The notes under the pieces were generated by a model that saw nothing but the letters and a program-made list of their open reading frames with translations, was not told the origin of the DNA and made no database searches. A DNA stretch of 64,000 nt from Saxidomus purpurata (taxonomy: Eukaryota; Mollusca; Bivalvia; Venerida; Veneridae): contig JAFMSR010000012.1 in the NCBI GenBank assembly GCA_022818135.1, positions 33,380,124-33,444,123 on the forward strand. The letters run 5' to 3'. Positions 22,165 through 34,802 of this stretch are shown here, in pieces. The stretch's first letter is position 1. The number at the start of each line of letters is the position of its first letter. A program made the translations under genes and the position numbers.

Positions 22165-23340
22165 GGAAAGATTCGTATCCCCTTTGGTGACTACAAAATG
22201 CAAGTCTTCCAACGCCAAGCCCCAACTGCTCTCTGCCCCTCGTGGCGTGCACGTCGCGGAGCAGGCGTGGGGTCTCGACGGAAACTGGGTCAAACACACA
22301 TAACAGAACTTTGTCCATTTGTACTTCGGTACAGCGACCTAGTAACTGTCGGGGCCTCAGCTAACGACGACGGGGTGACTCTAACAAGAGCCGTTTGTTG
22401 TTTGAACGCGCACCACAGAAGAAGACCTCCGAGATGAGATGTCCACCTCTGCACTACAAGAACCCTGTGTGCCGGTGACGTATGCCGGGTGACAGGGGAC
22501 CACCACTCCAACAGCGGAATGGCGACAGGCGGATCTGCACGACAACAGAAGACCTCCTTACAGTGTTTGTGCTGGGGGGAGGCAACCTTTCTTGCCACGT
22601 TCGGACAGGGTCACTCACATCTAGGTCGGAATTGGCCGCGTGGGTGACCTACTTTTGGGACTCTAAATTTCTCTTTAGCCAGTGGAACTGGGAAGAAGGA
22701 CGATTGAGCGACTGACATCATGTGCTCTGGGAAGCCTGAGGGCAGGGGCTGGTACCCCTATTCTCAATGATTAGGCTACAGAGTCGCATCATGTGTGGGG
22801 CAGCTCGGATACTTGAGATCGCATCACGCCGCCTGGGTGAATCTTGACCGGGATTCACCCCAGTCTCTCGGCAGTGATCGTGAGGGGTTCTCAGCATGTG
22901 GGAGACATGCATGCTTCGTCTCTTGAGAAACTCGTCTCGGTCACTGTTAGACAGCGAACTTCTGTCGTGAGAAGACTACCAGAGAACCTGCTGTGTGATG
23001 GGGCCTCTTGAGGATGAGCGCTGGACTGATGGGCACAGACGACTAGTTTTGGCTGTGACCACTGGTTCAGACTGAGTACTGACTGTCTCTCAGCAGTGCC
23101 GATTGAGGGTTCACCGACCCGATTTCGGCACTGTGCTGAAACGTACGAAATGGCACCCGGTGCCTTAAGCACCCGTAGTGGGGCGTTCGTACGGTTTAGC
23201 AGAGAGATACCAGTAGGCATTGTATGCGATGCGGCCGTGGCCGAGGCCCGAGTTAATCACTACCACCAGAGTGCTTGCTGTCGACTGTTCTCTGATATCT
23301 CACCAGGAAAGCTAGCTGATGCAGTCAGGTAAATTTCTCC
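22165..23340. other. GC-rich block of unknown nature
   Basis: About 1.2 kb with clearly higher GC and CpG content than the rest of the window, beginning abruptly near 22165 and fading near 23340. Reading frames on both strands are 60-110 codons and share no recognised domain. Short repeated phrases occur (CAGAAGAAGACCTCC and CAACAGAAGACCTCC, 22419 and 22543). The downstream sequence (GACCTTGATAAAATCC, TTATCAAATCAAATCAA at 23435-23470) resembles the 3' tail of some non-LTR elements, so it may be the non-coding end of a retrotransposon. An unrecognised exon or CpG island cannot be excluded. Confidence 0.45.
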
Positions 23341-23530
23341 TTTTTTTCGGCATCAAAAGTTTGTTTTTAGGCATGACGGGAGACATGCCGGGGTCTCATC
23401 CCGTTATTAAGCTAACATACTTGCTCTTTGGGACGGACCTTGATAAAATCCTTATCAAATCAAATCAATTCAAAGCCAAGCCCCAAACTACTGAGTTATT
23501 GCTCTTTTATTACTGATAAAGTCACATTTA

Positions 23531-25115
23531 GGCCACACCAAATTAATAAGTTGGTCATCGGGATTGCCGCACGTTTTTTTTTCTAAAACACAAAAAAAAT
23601 AAATTATTTTTTTATTGTTGGCTCCCGCCCGCACCTTTAGAAAATAATCGGTTATATTTTTTGAGGTCGCTATTGACAAAGAGCAAAGTCGCGCATTTTC
23701 ATGGTAAGATAACGGTTTTTACTCCGTCCGGAAACAATATAGTTGTCCAAAGAATACCTCGGAACACCCGTACTTGGGATGTCCGGTCACGGTGACGTTT
23801 TGTCACCGTGAATTGTTGTGACTGGACACGGTGTTTCGCTATGTCCGCATTTGGGTCGTGACTTGACCTTTGGTTATATCTTTTTACTGATTAACTTTTA
23901 TTTATCAATACTAAGATAGAAATATGTTGAAAATTTTCGAAAATTCCCGACTTCAAAGACTCCACAATCAACAACTTGGCATGCTGTCTGATCGACATAA
24001 ACAACCCAGCAACACACAATCAATCTATTAATAGAAACAAATATATTTTATCATCAAAAATAAAAGAATCTTACACTTACTCAAAACATTATCTTTTCCG
24101 AACTATTGTAAAAAATTTATAATCCGAAGTCAAAAGCTTCATCTCGTGTACATGTTTCAAACTGTCAAAATTGTTCTCTCTTTTTAATGCCACGTGCTTC
24201 ACTAAGATCAAACAAACATGATAATTTCGGCGGCATTCTTTTATCTCGTGACACCTGCGGCTTTACCTCTAGGATTAAAAAAAGTTTGGAGCTGTTGGAA
24301 AATGCTTTGAAAATTGGCGTATCCGCGTAAGCGTCTGTCCGAAAATAGGTTCACTTTTTGTTTCAGCTGTAATTTTAGCTTACAAACATGCGCTTTATAC
24401 CTTAGACTTTCCAGTTTAACTTGTTGAAGAATGGACTGTAATACCCTTTAGCTAGTTTTCACAAAATATTTTGACAATAAAATGGAATTTACTTTTGTTT
24501 TATTTCCTTTAATACCGTGTTGACTACCGGTACATATTGTGTTGACATCTTACTGATTGTACAACACCTATCATATTGTTTGTTACCTATTAATATGGCA
24601 TTCAAACAGGGCCAACTACTGAAATGATTGTGTTGCGGAAAGTGGTTTTTGGCTGTAACTGTGCATGATTACTATCAAATAACATGCATGTTGTAAATAT
24701 AATGTTCAAGCAATAAAAATGCATGAAAATCAGTCTATAAAAAAACTCCTTTATCTGGATGAAGTCTCATAATAATGGTCAATCTCCTGACTTATCACAC
24801 AACCATTTATGATTAAGTAATATTAGAACTAATTCACTTTGAAACAAACTAAGACAAATATATCAGTATCCGTCACTTCTCCAGGTAGACTCCCTATTTT
24901 CAGCTCAGGGAGAAATGATTCTCCCTAAAATTTGGCTCTAATTAATTACATTTGCTATTAAATGTGAACAAAAAGGCTATATATATTTATTCGCTCTTCG
25001 CTCGCTCCAAAATTTCTTCAAAACAAAAACAAATATTAAAATTATATTTTCGCTCGCCGCTTCACAGGTTTTTTGAAAAAAATCCCGATGACCAACTTAT
25101 TAATTTGGTGTGGCC
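23531..25115. mobile_element. Non-autonomous DNA transposon with 35-bp TIRs and TTA duplication
   Basis: Left end GGCCACACCAAATTAATAAG and right end in reverse complement are identical over about 35 bp. TTA flanks both sides (23528-23530, 25116-25118). It is 1585 bp long with no transposase. The 3-bp TTA target and the GGCC ends match the element at 1940-3727, suggesting the same superfamily (PIF/Harbinger-like, inferred). The interior includes a perfect hairpin TCACGGTGACGTTTTGTCAC near 23787. Otherwise it is AT-rich. Confidence 0.8.
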
Positions 25116-25196
25116 TTAGCTCTCATTAACATTAAATAGTACTGATAAACATACCCGTTTTACCTGATATATTAAAATATAGAGTTACATTATCGT

Positions 25197-25550
25197 GCTG
25201 TATTTATACCCTATAACTGATGTCGAACTATATACCTCCAAATCACAAATAGAATCTTTGGAAGTATGATAACTTAACTTAAAAGTTTTGGCTATGCATT
25301 TCCAGTCATTATCGTTAAAAACAGCGGTTTAAAATATACTGCAGTACCGTAAACCATTCATTAATCTATGTAGAGTTGTTGTTGTACAATTAATGGGTGG
25401 ATGCGATTTATTACAGAAAGCCTCTATAATATTGCTTAATTGTGGTAAAATGATGCATTTTTCGCTATAGATTCTTCTTTAAAATTGTATTTATTTATCA
25501 TTTTATGTTCATTGAACACATAATCTTTAGGGAGTGCAAAGTAGAACATA
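25197..25550 (+). repeat. Interspersed repeat, copy A (inverted partner at 33.1 kb)
   Basis: About 350 bp aligning by eye at roughly 80-85% with the reverse complement of 33072-33424. Shared stretches include CTGCAGTACCGTAAACCATTC (first 20 counted), ACAATTAATGGGTGGATGCG and ATTGTATTTATTTATCATTT. Not coding. Family unknown. Confidence 0.75.
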
Positions 25551-25642
25551 AACTGTCAAATCCTAAACAGACTAGAAATTTTAAAAAATCAATCTTAATG
25601 TGTGGCAGTATTTATTTGGCACTCATGACCGTTACGTAATAA

Positions 25643-25742
25643 AGGCTAAATAGAGAAATTTATGCAATATAGAAACCAAAAGGAGGGTAGCGCTAGCGAC
25701 CGACTGGGTTTCTATGTTGTATAAATTTCTCTATTTTAGCCT
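25643..25742. repeat. Perfect-type hairpin
   Basis: The arm GGCTAAATAGAGAAATTTAT...AGAAAC pairs with GTTTCTATGTTGTATAAATT...TAGCC with few mismatches. The 30-base centre includes AGCGCTAGCGACC. It could be a short foldback MITE. Confidence 0.7.
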
Positions 25743-25752
25743 CTAACTGACT

Positions 25753-25943
25753 TAGTGTTTGCCCTACATTTAGTCTTTATTTACTACATTTTATGACGTC
25801 ATGCACAAACAGGTCTATAGAGTCGCGCTCTATCAAGATAGAGTGATACATAGAACAATCTGTCAGAGGTTTATGGCAAATAGACAGGGGAAATTTTAAA
25901 TTTTTATATATTTTCATTGGACAGAAATGTAGGGCAAACACTA
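25753..25943. mobile_element. 191-bp MITE-like element
   Basis: A 19-bp perfect inverted repeat, TAGTGTTTGCCCTACATTT at 25753-25771 and its reverse complement at 25925-25943. The interior contains AGAGTCGCGCTCTATC and ATGACGTCAT. No coding capacity. The target duplication is uncertain. Confidence 0.65.
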
Positions 25944-26520
25944 AAATAATTTCTAAAAAATAACGAGATCAAATTCGATCATAATCGAAGGTACTTGCAA
26001 AGATAAATGAGTGTCAGGTAAATACTGTTTTACAATATAACTAAAAATGTAAACTGTAACAAAGTCCAAATTGTATATACTTCTTAAATGGGTAACTGGA
26101 CTATATAAACCACTAGATGGTTTCAATAATTTCAAACATGTTTCACACCAGAGACCCTTTTTTAAAATTTTGACAACATTACAGAACTGTTTCCTTTGAA
26201 ATATGTTACAAAGGTAAACTGTGCCATTTCATAACAGTTCATCCAAAAATCTTAATTTCATATCACTTCTAAAAGTGACTTTGAGAACAAAAATCAACCT
26301 GTCAAGCAGACGATCTCAGATTTGAATTTCCCGGGAGGCGTGGCTAATTGCTGATAAACTCAATCCACGTGGTGATGTTTATACACTTGAGAGTACAGTT
26401 CGATTTCTAGGTCATACGTGTTTTCGTTCTTTTAAAATAGACTGCTCCAGTGCCCAGGTAAGTCGGGTCAATCAATTTTAATGTATACCAGTAGTTTTGG
26501 TATGAGAGAATCGTGCAACA

Positions 26521-26612
26521 CTGGCCGCGTGGTTAAAACCGAGATATTTGAGCGTATAACATTGTACTGTGTTACTTAAAGTTGCTGGTTCGAGCCCTTT
26601 TATGACTAAATA
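26521..26612 (+). repeat. tRNA-like sequence
   Basis: Box A TGGCCGCGTGGTTAAAAC and box B GGTTCGAGCCC, with an unusually long middle (about 50 bases), followed by a T-rich run. Probably a tRNA-derived repeat head. Confidence 0.45.
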
Positions 26613-26992
26613 TTTTTTTCTTCGCTTTTATTCTTGCTGAAGTCAATTCCTTTTCATTTAGTCATATTTTATCAGCAAAAGGAATGTCGGCGTAAATTGT
26701 CCTGTAGTATGGTACCGATGGCAACATACAACCACTTAAATTGCCATCTTCTCTTTTATAAAAAAGTGGGCGATACATCACATCTAACCTAACTTTTAAA
26801 ACGGAAGATCTTCAGATCAAAGAATGTCACGCGAATACTGGCATTTCTAGCTTGAATTCATTATATTGCTTTAACGAAGAACCAACAACAAGTTAAGATA
26901 AACCAGAAAAATTAATGTAACTGAAATGACGTATATTTTGTCGTGTTTTGTGTCGACGTCATGTGTTGTCCCTAAAGAGACTATAAACACGA

Positions 26993-28010
26993 ATAAAACA
27001 AGAGCTGTCCATAAGACAGCACGCTCGACTGTTGTGGGTGTTTGCTAATAAAACAGAACTTTTATCAGTGCAATAGCAAAACAAAATTCCGCTAACTATA
27101 TGAACTCGGAAAGTTGAATCATAAACAAAGTCAAAATCTATCACTATAATTATATTTAATTTTTGGTAAATTAATTGTTTAATACAAAATGTACCCCTAA
27201 ACATTGCTAAGTTTGATATAACTACCATAAGTGGTTACTGAGATATGTGCATGAAAGTACCTTGCATACTAAACTTTAACCAAATTTTCAAAGTAAAACA
27301 AGGGCCATAATTTGTACTACATTTAAACAAGAGTTATCTTTCTTGACTGTGTGACACGACTTAAAACATTAACAAAGTTTCAAGTCAATATCATAAGTGG
27401 TTACTGTGATATGTGCATGATAGTACCTAGCAGGCAAAACTTTAACCAAATTTTCAAAGTCAAACAAGGGCCATAACTTGTACTAAATGTATACAAGAGT
27501 TATCTGAATTGACCTTGTGACACCCCTTAACACACAAAGTTTCAAGTCAATATCATAAGTGGTTACTGAGATATGTGCATGATATTTCCTAAGCAGGCAA
27601 AACTTTAACCAAATTTTCAAAGTCAAACAAGGGCCATAATTTGTATTAAATATACAAGAGTCATCTGACTTGACTGTGTGTAACTCCTAAAGGCATTAAT
27701 TAAGTTTCAAGTCAATAGCATAAGTGGTTACTGAGATATATGCATGATAGTACCTAACAGGCAAACCTTTAACCAAATTTTCAAAGTCAAACAAGGGCCA
27801 TAATTTGTACTAAATTTATACAAGAGTTATCTGTCTTGATTGTTTGACACCCCTAAAGACATGAATAAAGTTTCAAATCAATATTATAAGTGGTTACTGA
27901 GATATGTGCATGATAGTACTTAGCAGGCAAAACTTTAACCAAAGCTGCAACGCCAACGCACAAGTGACTGTAATAGCTCTCCATATTCTCCGAATAGTCG
28001 AGATAATAAA
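26993..28010 (-). mobile_element. Tandem-core interspersed element (pearl/Helentron-associated type)
   Basis: At least four head-to-tail units of about 185-190 bp carrying GTGGTTACTGAGATATGTGC, AAACTTTAACCAAATTTTCA and CAAGGGCCATAATTTGTA. On the minus strand the element begins TATCTCGACTATTCGGAGAA (28008) and runs through TTGGTTAAAGTTTTGCC into the repeats, ending ATGGACAGCTCTTG near 27000. The leader resembles those at 40287 (minus) and 45433 (plus). The end resembles 9690-9702. Non-coding. Confidence 0.65.
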
Positions 28011-28116
28011 ATGTTATAAAATATCTTTAACAAAGATATAATACATATTTTGTAAGTGTTACGATTGTTTCAAGAAAACAAATTACAAAACAAAAAATGG
28101 AAAATTAAATACTGCT

Positions 28117-28192
28117 CAGTCCGGAGATTGAACCGCGATATACAAGCGTAAGAAGCCCAGCACCTATACCACTGTACCACTACGTCTGTGGT
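28117..28192 (-). repeat. tRNA-like sequence
   Basis: Minus strand: GACGTAGTGGTACAGTGGTA at the box A position and GGTTCAATCTCCGG as box B. The head and T-arm are well formed. The following sequence is AT-rich without a strong T run. Confidence 0.5.
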
Positions 28193-29734
28193 TGTGAAAT
28201 TGTGATAAATCTATTGATATACTAAATATATCGATCTTTATATACAACAATGCTTCACTCCCTAATAAATAAAATAAATGGAATGACCCATGTTTATAAA
28301 CACATTGTTTACGAAATCGAACAGTAGTGGCATGCATTACAGAACAAAAACAGTTTACTCACCTTGATGAAAGTTTATTACCATAAAATGAAAATATCCT
28401 TCATAAGATGAATCATTAAGTTATTCAAGACCTAAATAAGTAAGTTAAAAGTTAGCAGATACATGTAACATAAACATATGCTTTTGTGCAGAAATCTATT
28501 CAATTGACATATGTTTTTCAAGTAGTCAGTATTGCACTTTTTAATTTTGGTATAAATGTCTAACTTTGCAAAAGTACACAGCAGGACATAACATCTTTGC
28601 GGTTCAATATGTATTCATCTATATTTTACTTCAAAAGCCCAGTCTGTCAATAATACAGTTTAGTATTTTCTATAAGAATTTTTTGTTGTTTGATAATATT
28701 TCCAGATTTGGGTAGTCGTCCATTTCTTAGTCAAGCCCGTGGGTATGCGGATACATAATGCAAACCATAAACAGTTGATATAAATTAAAAAAAAAATGTT
28801 TATGTGACTTAGACGAAGAATCCTCCTACTAAACCACTGCAAGGATCGCACCTGCAGGGTCAGTTAATATTATCCTGGCTCATTATATATTATGATCCAT
28901 TATTATCCAAGAATGAGGCTTTAGATTGATTTTACTATTGACTTTAATGATTTCTCCACTGTATTTTTTTCCTTGATGGTCTACAATTTACATAATCCCG
29001 TGTTATCATCACTATGAATTTTCAAATCCGTGTCAAGAACATTAAAACTAACACAAATAGCTCCATTTACTCTCTTTTGATATAAACAATACATGTCTTT
29101 TTCGTATGCACTTTTTCCGCAATGCTTTGAACATAAACTTTATTTTTCATCAACTACATTTACATGCATATACATTGTACTGTGTTTTGAACTGTTGTGA
29201 TAATTTCCCTCCTTTTTCTGACACATGTATCAGTTTCATGTCTTGAATTTGTGTCCTTCAAAAATACACAAACCAGACCTGCATGCCGATGACATTTAAT
29301 TACCATTTACATTTGTGACTCTATCTTAATTGGGTGCTGCCATATTCATTTTACCACAATGTATTTATATTGTAGAAAATTACACAAAGTCAGGCCTTGT
29401 GCAAAATTTGACTCTGTGAGTTATGTGTGAAATGTAGTACTTATGCAGTCTTATCTTTATATACTTTGAATTATGCATATGCAAAAATCCTAATACCTAA
29501 AAGAAGCATATCACGAATAATTTCCTTTTCATCAAGTATGACACATATATGTATAGTGTATAATGTCCATTGTATAAAATAACATCAAATGATTGACAAT
29601 TCCTATATTAACAGCTCAACCGTTGTAAAGCACAATATATGATAATTATTTGTGTTTTTACAACAGTCTTTATACATAATACAATTTATAAATGCAACAT
29701 ATATTCATTGTAAAAACGATAACATGATTTATGT
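28193..29734. other. AT-rich interval, nothing recognised
   Basis: No element or exon was identified on either strand. Confidence 0.4.
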
Positions 29735-30060
29735 CTGCATGGGAATTTCCTTCAAAGACTTCCTGAATGTGCAAATGTTTTGGAGAAGTTTAATACGCAT
29801 GGGAAGAGAGTTCCAAATCTGTGCAGCTTTATAACTAAACGCTTGTTTCAATAGTTTGTGTTAGGTTTAGCAGTATGTAGATCTCTGTGAGAGGACGAAC
29901 GGAGACCATAGTGGTTATTTTTAACAAAATTTAGTAAATCTGTGATAAAAGTAGGACAATCGCCTTTTTTGCATTTGAACACCAGTAATGCAATATGATA
30001 TATGCATCTATTTTCAAAGGATAGGATATTTGATTGTCTTAATAGAACCTGAAAGTCACC
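29735..30060 (-). pseudogene. LINE ORF2 C-terminal fragment
   Basis: On the minus strand, translation gives LRQSNILSFENRCIYHIALL, CPTFITDLLNFV, NHYGLRSSSHRDLHTAKPN, a frame shift, then KQAFSYKAAQIWNSLPMRI. These are the conserved last blocks (the NLRS and WNSLP motifs) of many invertebrate non-LTR reverse-transcriptase ORFs. Only this 325-bp piece remains. It is a different LINE lineage from the ones at 0.5 and 6 kb, which end in a Cys/His cluster. Confidence 0.75.
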
Positions 30061-30451
30061 TGCTTTTATTTCTTCATTAATTCTCTTATTTTAGAAGTCA
30101 GATTGTTTTAATTTGAATTTGGTAAGAGTTAATTACTCACAGTTGCATTTTCCCCTATCATTGTAATAATGATATCATTGTAATTCTTTAGGGTTTGCAC
30201 CATATTAAGTGGATTGTGCCCCACAACAACCACTGGAGCTTTTTCATACGCTATTGAATAAAGTGCGATAAATTTAAATTAAAATCTTTATAAATTCTTT
30301 TCAAGTACAATCAGTTTGATGTAGCATTGTTCGCTGATTGCACAAGTACTAAATTACAAAATCTGAAGCATTTCAGCCAATCGGAGGCGTTATCTAAGGT
30401 AGACGTCATTGCGGGCCGCAGCAGCGGGCCGTTATATTTAATACGTGGTTG

Positions 30452-30573
30452 CAAAATGTAACATGTAGGTGAAGTAGTGTATAGTTCTTTGAACAAAATG
30501 TTATGAAAATCGCATAGGAAGTTAGGATAAAGAATGGGTTAAACCACTGTTCATTGTGTAGCTTTAAAATTGT
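30452..30573 (+). repeat. Interspersed repeat, second copy at 46.5 kb
   Basis: Shares GTGAAGTAGTG-ATAGTTCTTTG, GATAAAGAATGGGTTAA and GTGTAGCTTTAAAAT with 46480-46606. About 120 bp. Family unknown. Confidence 0.6.
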
Positions 30574-31248
30574 CAAAAAATTGAAGACAAAGCCATGTGA
30601 AATAAAATGTTTTTTCCAGGGTAAGGATACAATATCAATGATTTAGTACTCACTACAGTATTTTAAGACTTCCTCAATATATATCATATGTGAAGTACAC
30701 GCAGTATTTACAGTATATAAACGAAACTAGAAAGTAAATGTTTAAAATAACGAAAAGTTTTGAAACTTCTGTATGCAATTAAATTTACCCAAATGATAAT
30801 GAATTATCCTTGATTTTTTACAAGAGAAGTGTGGGCTATTAAACTTTCTATGGTACTACAATGCTCAAATAGGACAGTTTTAGACTCAAAGCTAATCGGC
30901 AGTAGTCAAATTGTCATAATTTATGTATTATCTGAACATTCGAGACTGTCTCTGTCATGGTCAAGTTCCAAATTATGATGTTTTTCAATTTATTATTATA
31001 CTTCTTTCAGATATATGATATAACAAATAACGATATAACAATTACTCTTTAGAAAAATGTGCCATTTGAGAACATTTATCATAAACTTCTCTGTTATGTT
31101 TGAAATGTAAGAGTCATGGTTGGTGCATTGTGTGTAAGCCTCAACGCGCGAATCCATATGCTTGGCGATCTACAGTCCTACGTTTGATGTATATACACAT
31201 AAATGATCAATAGAACATGTTCTTACTCTAATTCCTAAACTAGAACTG

Positions 31249-32033
31249 TCACAAGAGTGACGAATTATACCCCCACAATACAGCTTTGTCACAGAAGTAT
31301 GGCAACCATAAGAAAGGAATGACCACAAAGACATAGAGTTTAGTTATTATACATTATGACCTTTGACCTACTGACCCCAAAGTAATTAGTTTAAAAGAAA
31401 GCGCCTGGACAAGAGTAAAAAATTGCGCCTGGACAAGTGTAAGAAATAGAAACCATTCAAATGTTCCAAGTAAACCGTTTTACTGTAAACCATTTTACTG
31501 TTCAGGCTCACTGTGACCTTGACCTTTGACCTACTGACCCCAAAGTCGAACTTGACCTGTACTTCATGATGTTACAGCTGTGTACCGAAAATTATTTAAA
31601 TCGGTCAAGCCTTTCATGAGTTATCATCCGGAAACTGTTTTACATTACAGTTCAGAGTCACTGTGACCTTGACCTTTGACGTACTGACCCCAAAGTCGAA
31701 CTTGACCTGTATTTCATGATGTTACAGCTGTGTACCGAAAATTATTTAAATCGGTCAAGCCTTTCATGAGTTATCATCCGGAAACTGTTTTACAGTTCAG
31801 AGTCACTGTGACCTTGACCTTTGACCTACTGACCCCAAAGTTGAACTTGACCTGTATTTCATGAAGTTGCACGTGTGTACCAAAAATTATTCAAAAGGGT
31901 AAAGTCGTTCATGAGTTATCATCCGGAAACCATAAAAACAAACAGACCGACCGACAAACCGACAAACAAACCGACAAGCTCACTCCCATATACCCCCCCC
32001 CCCCCCAAACTTCGTTTTGTGGGGGTATAATAA
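31249..32033 (+). mobile_element. Tandem-core interspersed element with (ACCG)-like microsatellite
   Basis: Starts near ATTATACCCCCACAA and ends TTTTGTGGGGGTATAAT, an inverted terminal motif. Between them are about three units of 145-150 bp (starting at 31501, 31651, 31796) with CACTGTGACCTTGACC, TGACCCCAAAGT and CATGAGTTATCATCCGGAAA. A degenerate GACCGACCGACAAACCGAC microsatellite and a C14 run precede the end. Leader, repeats, microsatellite, hairpin end is the plan described for bivalve pearl/Helentron-associated elements. Confidence 0.7.
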
Positions 32034-33071
32034 CCATAGTAGTAAAACTATTTAGTGCTTATTAAAAAACTAAACTGACAACATGTAAATTTACAGTTAG
32101 AAAATGCAGTTGCTTCTTGATTTAGGGTTAGAAAGTCTTGACCTTGATGTAGTAAACTATTATCAGCACGTTTCAAGTACAACATCTATACATAAGCATA
32201 CGTAGGTATATTTAGATGAAATGTCACCACCTCTGTAGCAGTTGAAATTGCAGCTAATTCTTGTGTGCATTGTTGTTCATTAGAAGATGAAGTAAGGGTT
32301 ATTTTGCGCAACTAACTTTGCAAATACAAATAAAGAGTCAATTTGCTAGACATAGGCTCAAAACTTCCAACCATATGCAACTGGATCAGGAAGTATGTAC
32401 TGCAACATTTGGAGCTTGAAACACACAGGTCTACAAAATAGGTGTGAGTTCTTCTCGATAGATAATGATTACTTGCCAATTTGTAAGATCTGTCTGATGC
32501 GACAGATCAGCTGCACCGAAATAACTGTTTCCTCTCTGATACCATACAGCACTACATCAGCCACATCCGGTCAATTCTGAAACAGAATTGTATTTTGTGT
32601 CACAAAAACACATTTCTTCACCTTTTAAATTAGCTTTGTTTTAATGCAATGCAACATTCTTTTATCTCTTAAAACAATTGTTAGAAACCCGGGAAATCAT
32701 AAGATGAATTTACACTTGAACACATCTAAACATTAGACTAAGTACTGTACTGACATGTTTGGCTGCAAAGGAGTGTTTGCTGTGGTTATCTAACGTCTCT
32801 CTTTGGTTTGTGACAAAACAATTGCCGAAATAAGCATTGACTTAGGTATGCATCACATTAAGACATAGAGGAACTAAAGACAAGTTAGTGTCATGTATGA
32901 CAGGGTGGGAGTAGCCTTTATATCAGTATTGCTATAAACATTGAATAGAATACAACCACTTTCACTGACGTTTTGAACGATTGTCTTCCTTGTTTTGCAA
33001 CGAAATCAGACATTAATGTTGCACCCTTTATCCCAGTGTCTGTAAAAACTCACAAGAACAGTAGAATTTAA
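32034..33071. other. AT-rich interval, nothing recognised
   Basis: No coding or repeat feature could be supported. Confidence 0.4.
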
Positions 33072-33424
33072 AGAGGCACTCCCTACATCTAACAGATAAT
33101 ATTTTCGAAACATAGATTAAATGAACGTAAAATGATAAATAAATACAATTTCAAAGAAGAGCCTATGGCAAAAATGCCTCTTTTTACCACAATTAATCAA
33201 TATAGAGGCTTTTTTTAATGAATCGCATCCACCCATTAATTGTAGAACAACAACTCTACATAGACTACTGAATGGTTTACGGTACTGCAGTGTATTTTAA
33301 ACCGCTGATTTTATGATGACTGGGAATTCATAGCTGAAACTTTTAGGTTAAATAAATATACTTCCAAAGATTATATTATTTATGTTTTTGAGGTTATTAA
33401 GTCGACATAAGTTATAGGGTATGT
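33072..33424 (-). repeat. Interspersed repeat, copy B
   Basis: Reverse-orientation homologue of 25197-25550; the end AGGGAGTGC (minus strand) is common to both. Confidence 0.75.
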
Positions 33425-33769
33425 CCGTTTAAAATAACACATTCAAGTGAAACATTTGAAAGGATTTAGAGAACGGAACCTTAAGCGGAGCTCTTACTCT
33501 ATTGCCCCTTCCTCAGACATAGTTTACATAACTCACTTGTCTCCACTGTTTTATTTGGTACTTGTTTAGAGACACATTTTCAATGGCTCTATTATAATCA
33601 ACAAACCATTCAAGAACAGACGTCTGGTACTATGATTTACAAATGTTATGTCCTGTCAACTTCTCTGCTGTTTGCATATTGATATAAGCGAAATTCGCCA
33701 ACACAGGTTGTGGGTAGACAATCTAAATTGGTCAATAAGTGCTTCTGACTAATGTGGTATGAGCTACAA

Positions 33770-33955
33770 ACCGCCTCCGTGGTCGAGTCGCTGACTTGAG
33801 ATCACTGTAACCTCTAATAGATTAAAGGCCATGCCCCATGCTACTGACCATCTAGTCTAGTACTAGTTCTACCCAGGAACGATTGTTGGTAAACCGACCG
33901 CCAGTTACAATGACCAAAGTTGGAACGGGCATTAAACTCCTGCAACAACAACGAT
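33770..33955 (+). mobile_element. tRNA-derived SINE
   Basis: The head CCGCCTCCGTGGTCGAGTCG lacks the usual GGTTAAG of box A. The body contains TAGTTCTACCCAGGAACG. The head resembles that of the SINE copies at 40.4-40.7 kb (GGACCTCCGTGGCCGAG..., ...GGTTCTACCCAGG). Confidence 0.6.
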
Positions 33956-34802
33956 TATTTCAAAACAGTGTCTGTATGATGTGTCTTGCTCGCTGCTTGA
34001 CTTGATCAGTAATTTCCAAGGCATAATTAAACCACACAGATAAATGTCTGATCCCTAAGCTTTACAATAAATATTTACTTCAAAACAAATCAAGAGCACT
34101 AGATATGCGAAAAACCCACCATGCCTGATGTTATGAATCAGTTATCAAATTATGTAGTTTGTGAAAGAAAATGGAACAAAAGGTCAAGCCAAGGGTATGT
34201 TTGACTGACTCAGGCTATGAACAGTTTGCTCATTTAATTCATTTCTATAAAAAGCTTCATCGATTAGGAACAGGACTGCCATACAATTATCAAAATATAT
34301 CCATGTCTTAGGTCTCAATTCAATGTGGCCTGGTTAACACAGAAGTTTTCTGTGATGAGCAGTACCATACAAGTTGCCGATTGAGACAAACACTGACATT
34401 AACATGTACATCCCACCTACTAGAAATGTATAGGCCTTTGAATTAAACTGAGTTACACATAGGAACGGATACTTAGACTTAAAGCTGTCACTTGATTCTA
34501 TGAATGTGTTGAGGAGTGAAACAAAACAACAACCAGTATTAATTCATGATAACTCTATATATTTATCAACATAAGGAATTTGTTACCCTATGACAATAAA
34601 CTTTATCAAAGTATTATTTGATTGTAGATCGCTGATCTAGGCGCTTTAAATGGTATCGGCAAATAAGAAGAACTGCAGGGTTGCAGACCTTAATATTATA
34701 GTACCGTTATTCTATTGCTACTCCCATTTACTAACCTGTGTTAACAACTCACCCATGTCGTGTTGTATCAATGACCAGGGTAAGAGCAATGCATCGTTGC
34801 AC

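Noticed and set aside
22891..23220. 109-codon minus-strand frame in the GC-rich block
   Set aside because: Long frames are expected by chance at high GC; frames on both strands overlap and none has a known motif.
22165..23340. rRNA or 5S gene cluster as the cause of high GC
   Set aside because: No conserved rRNA stretches or 5S internal promoter motif could be recognised.
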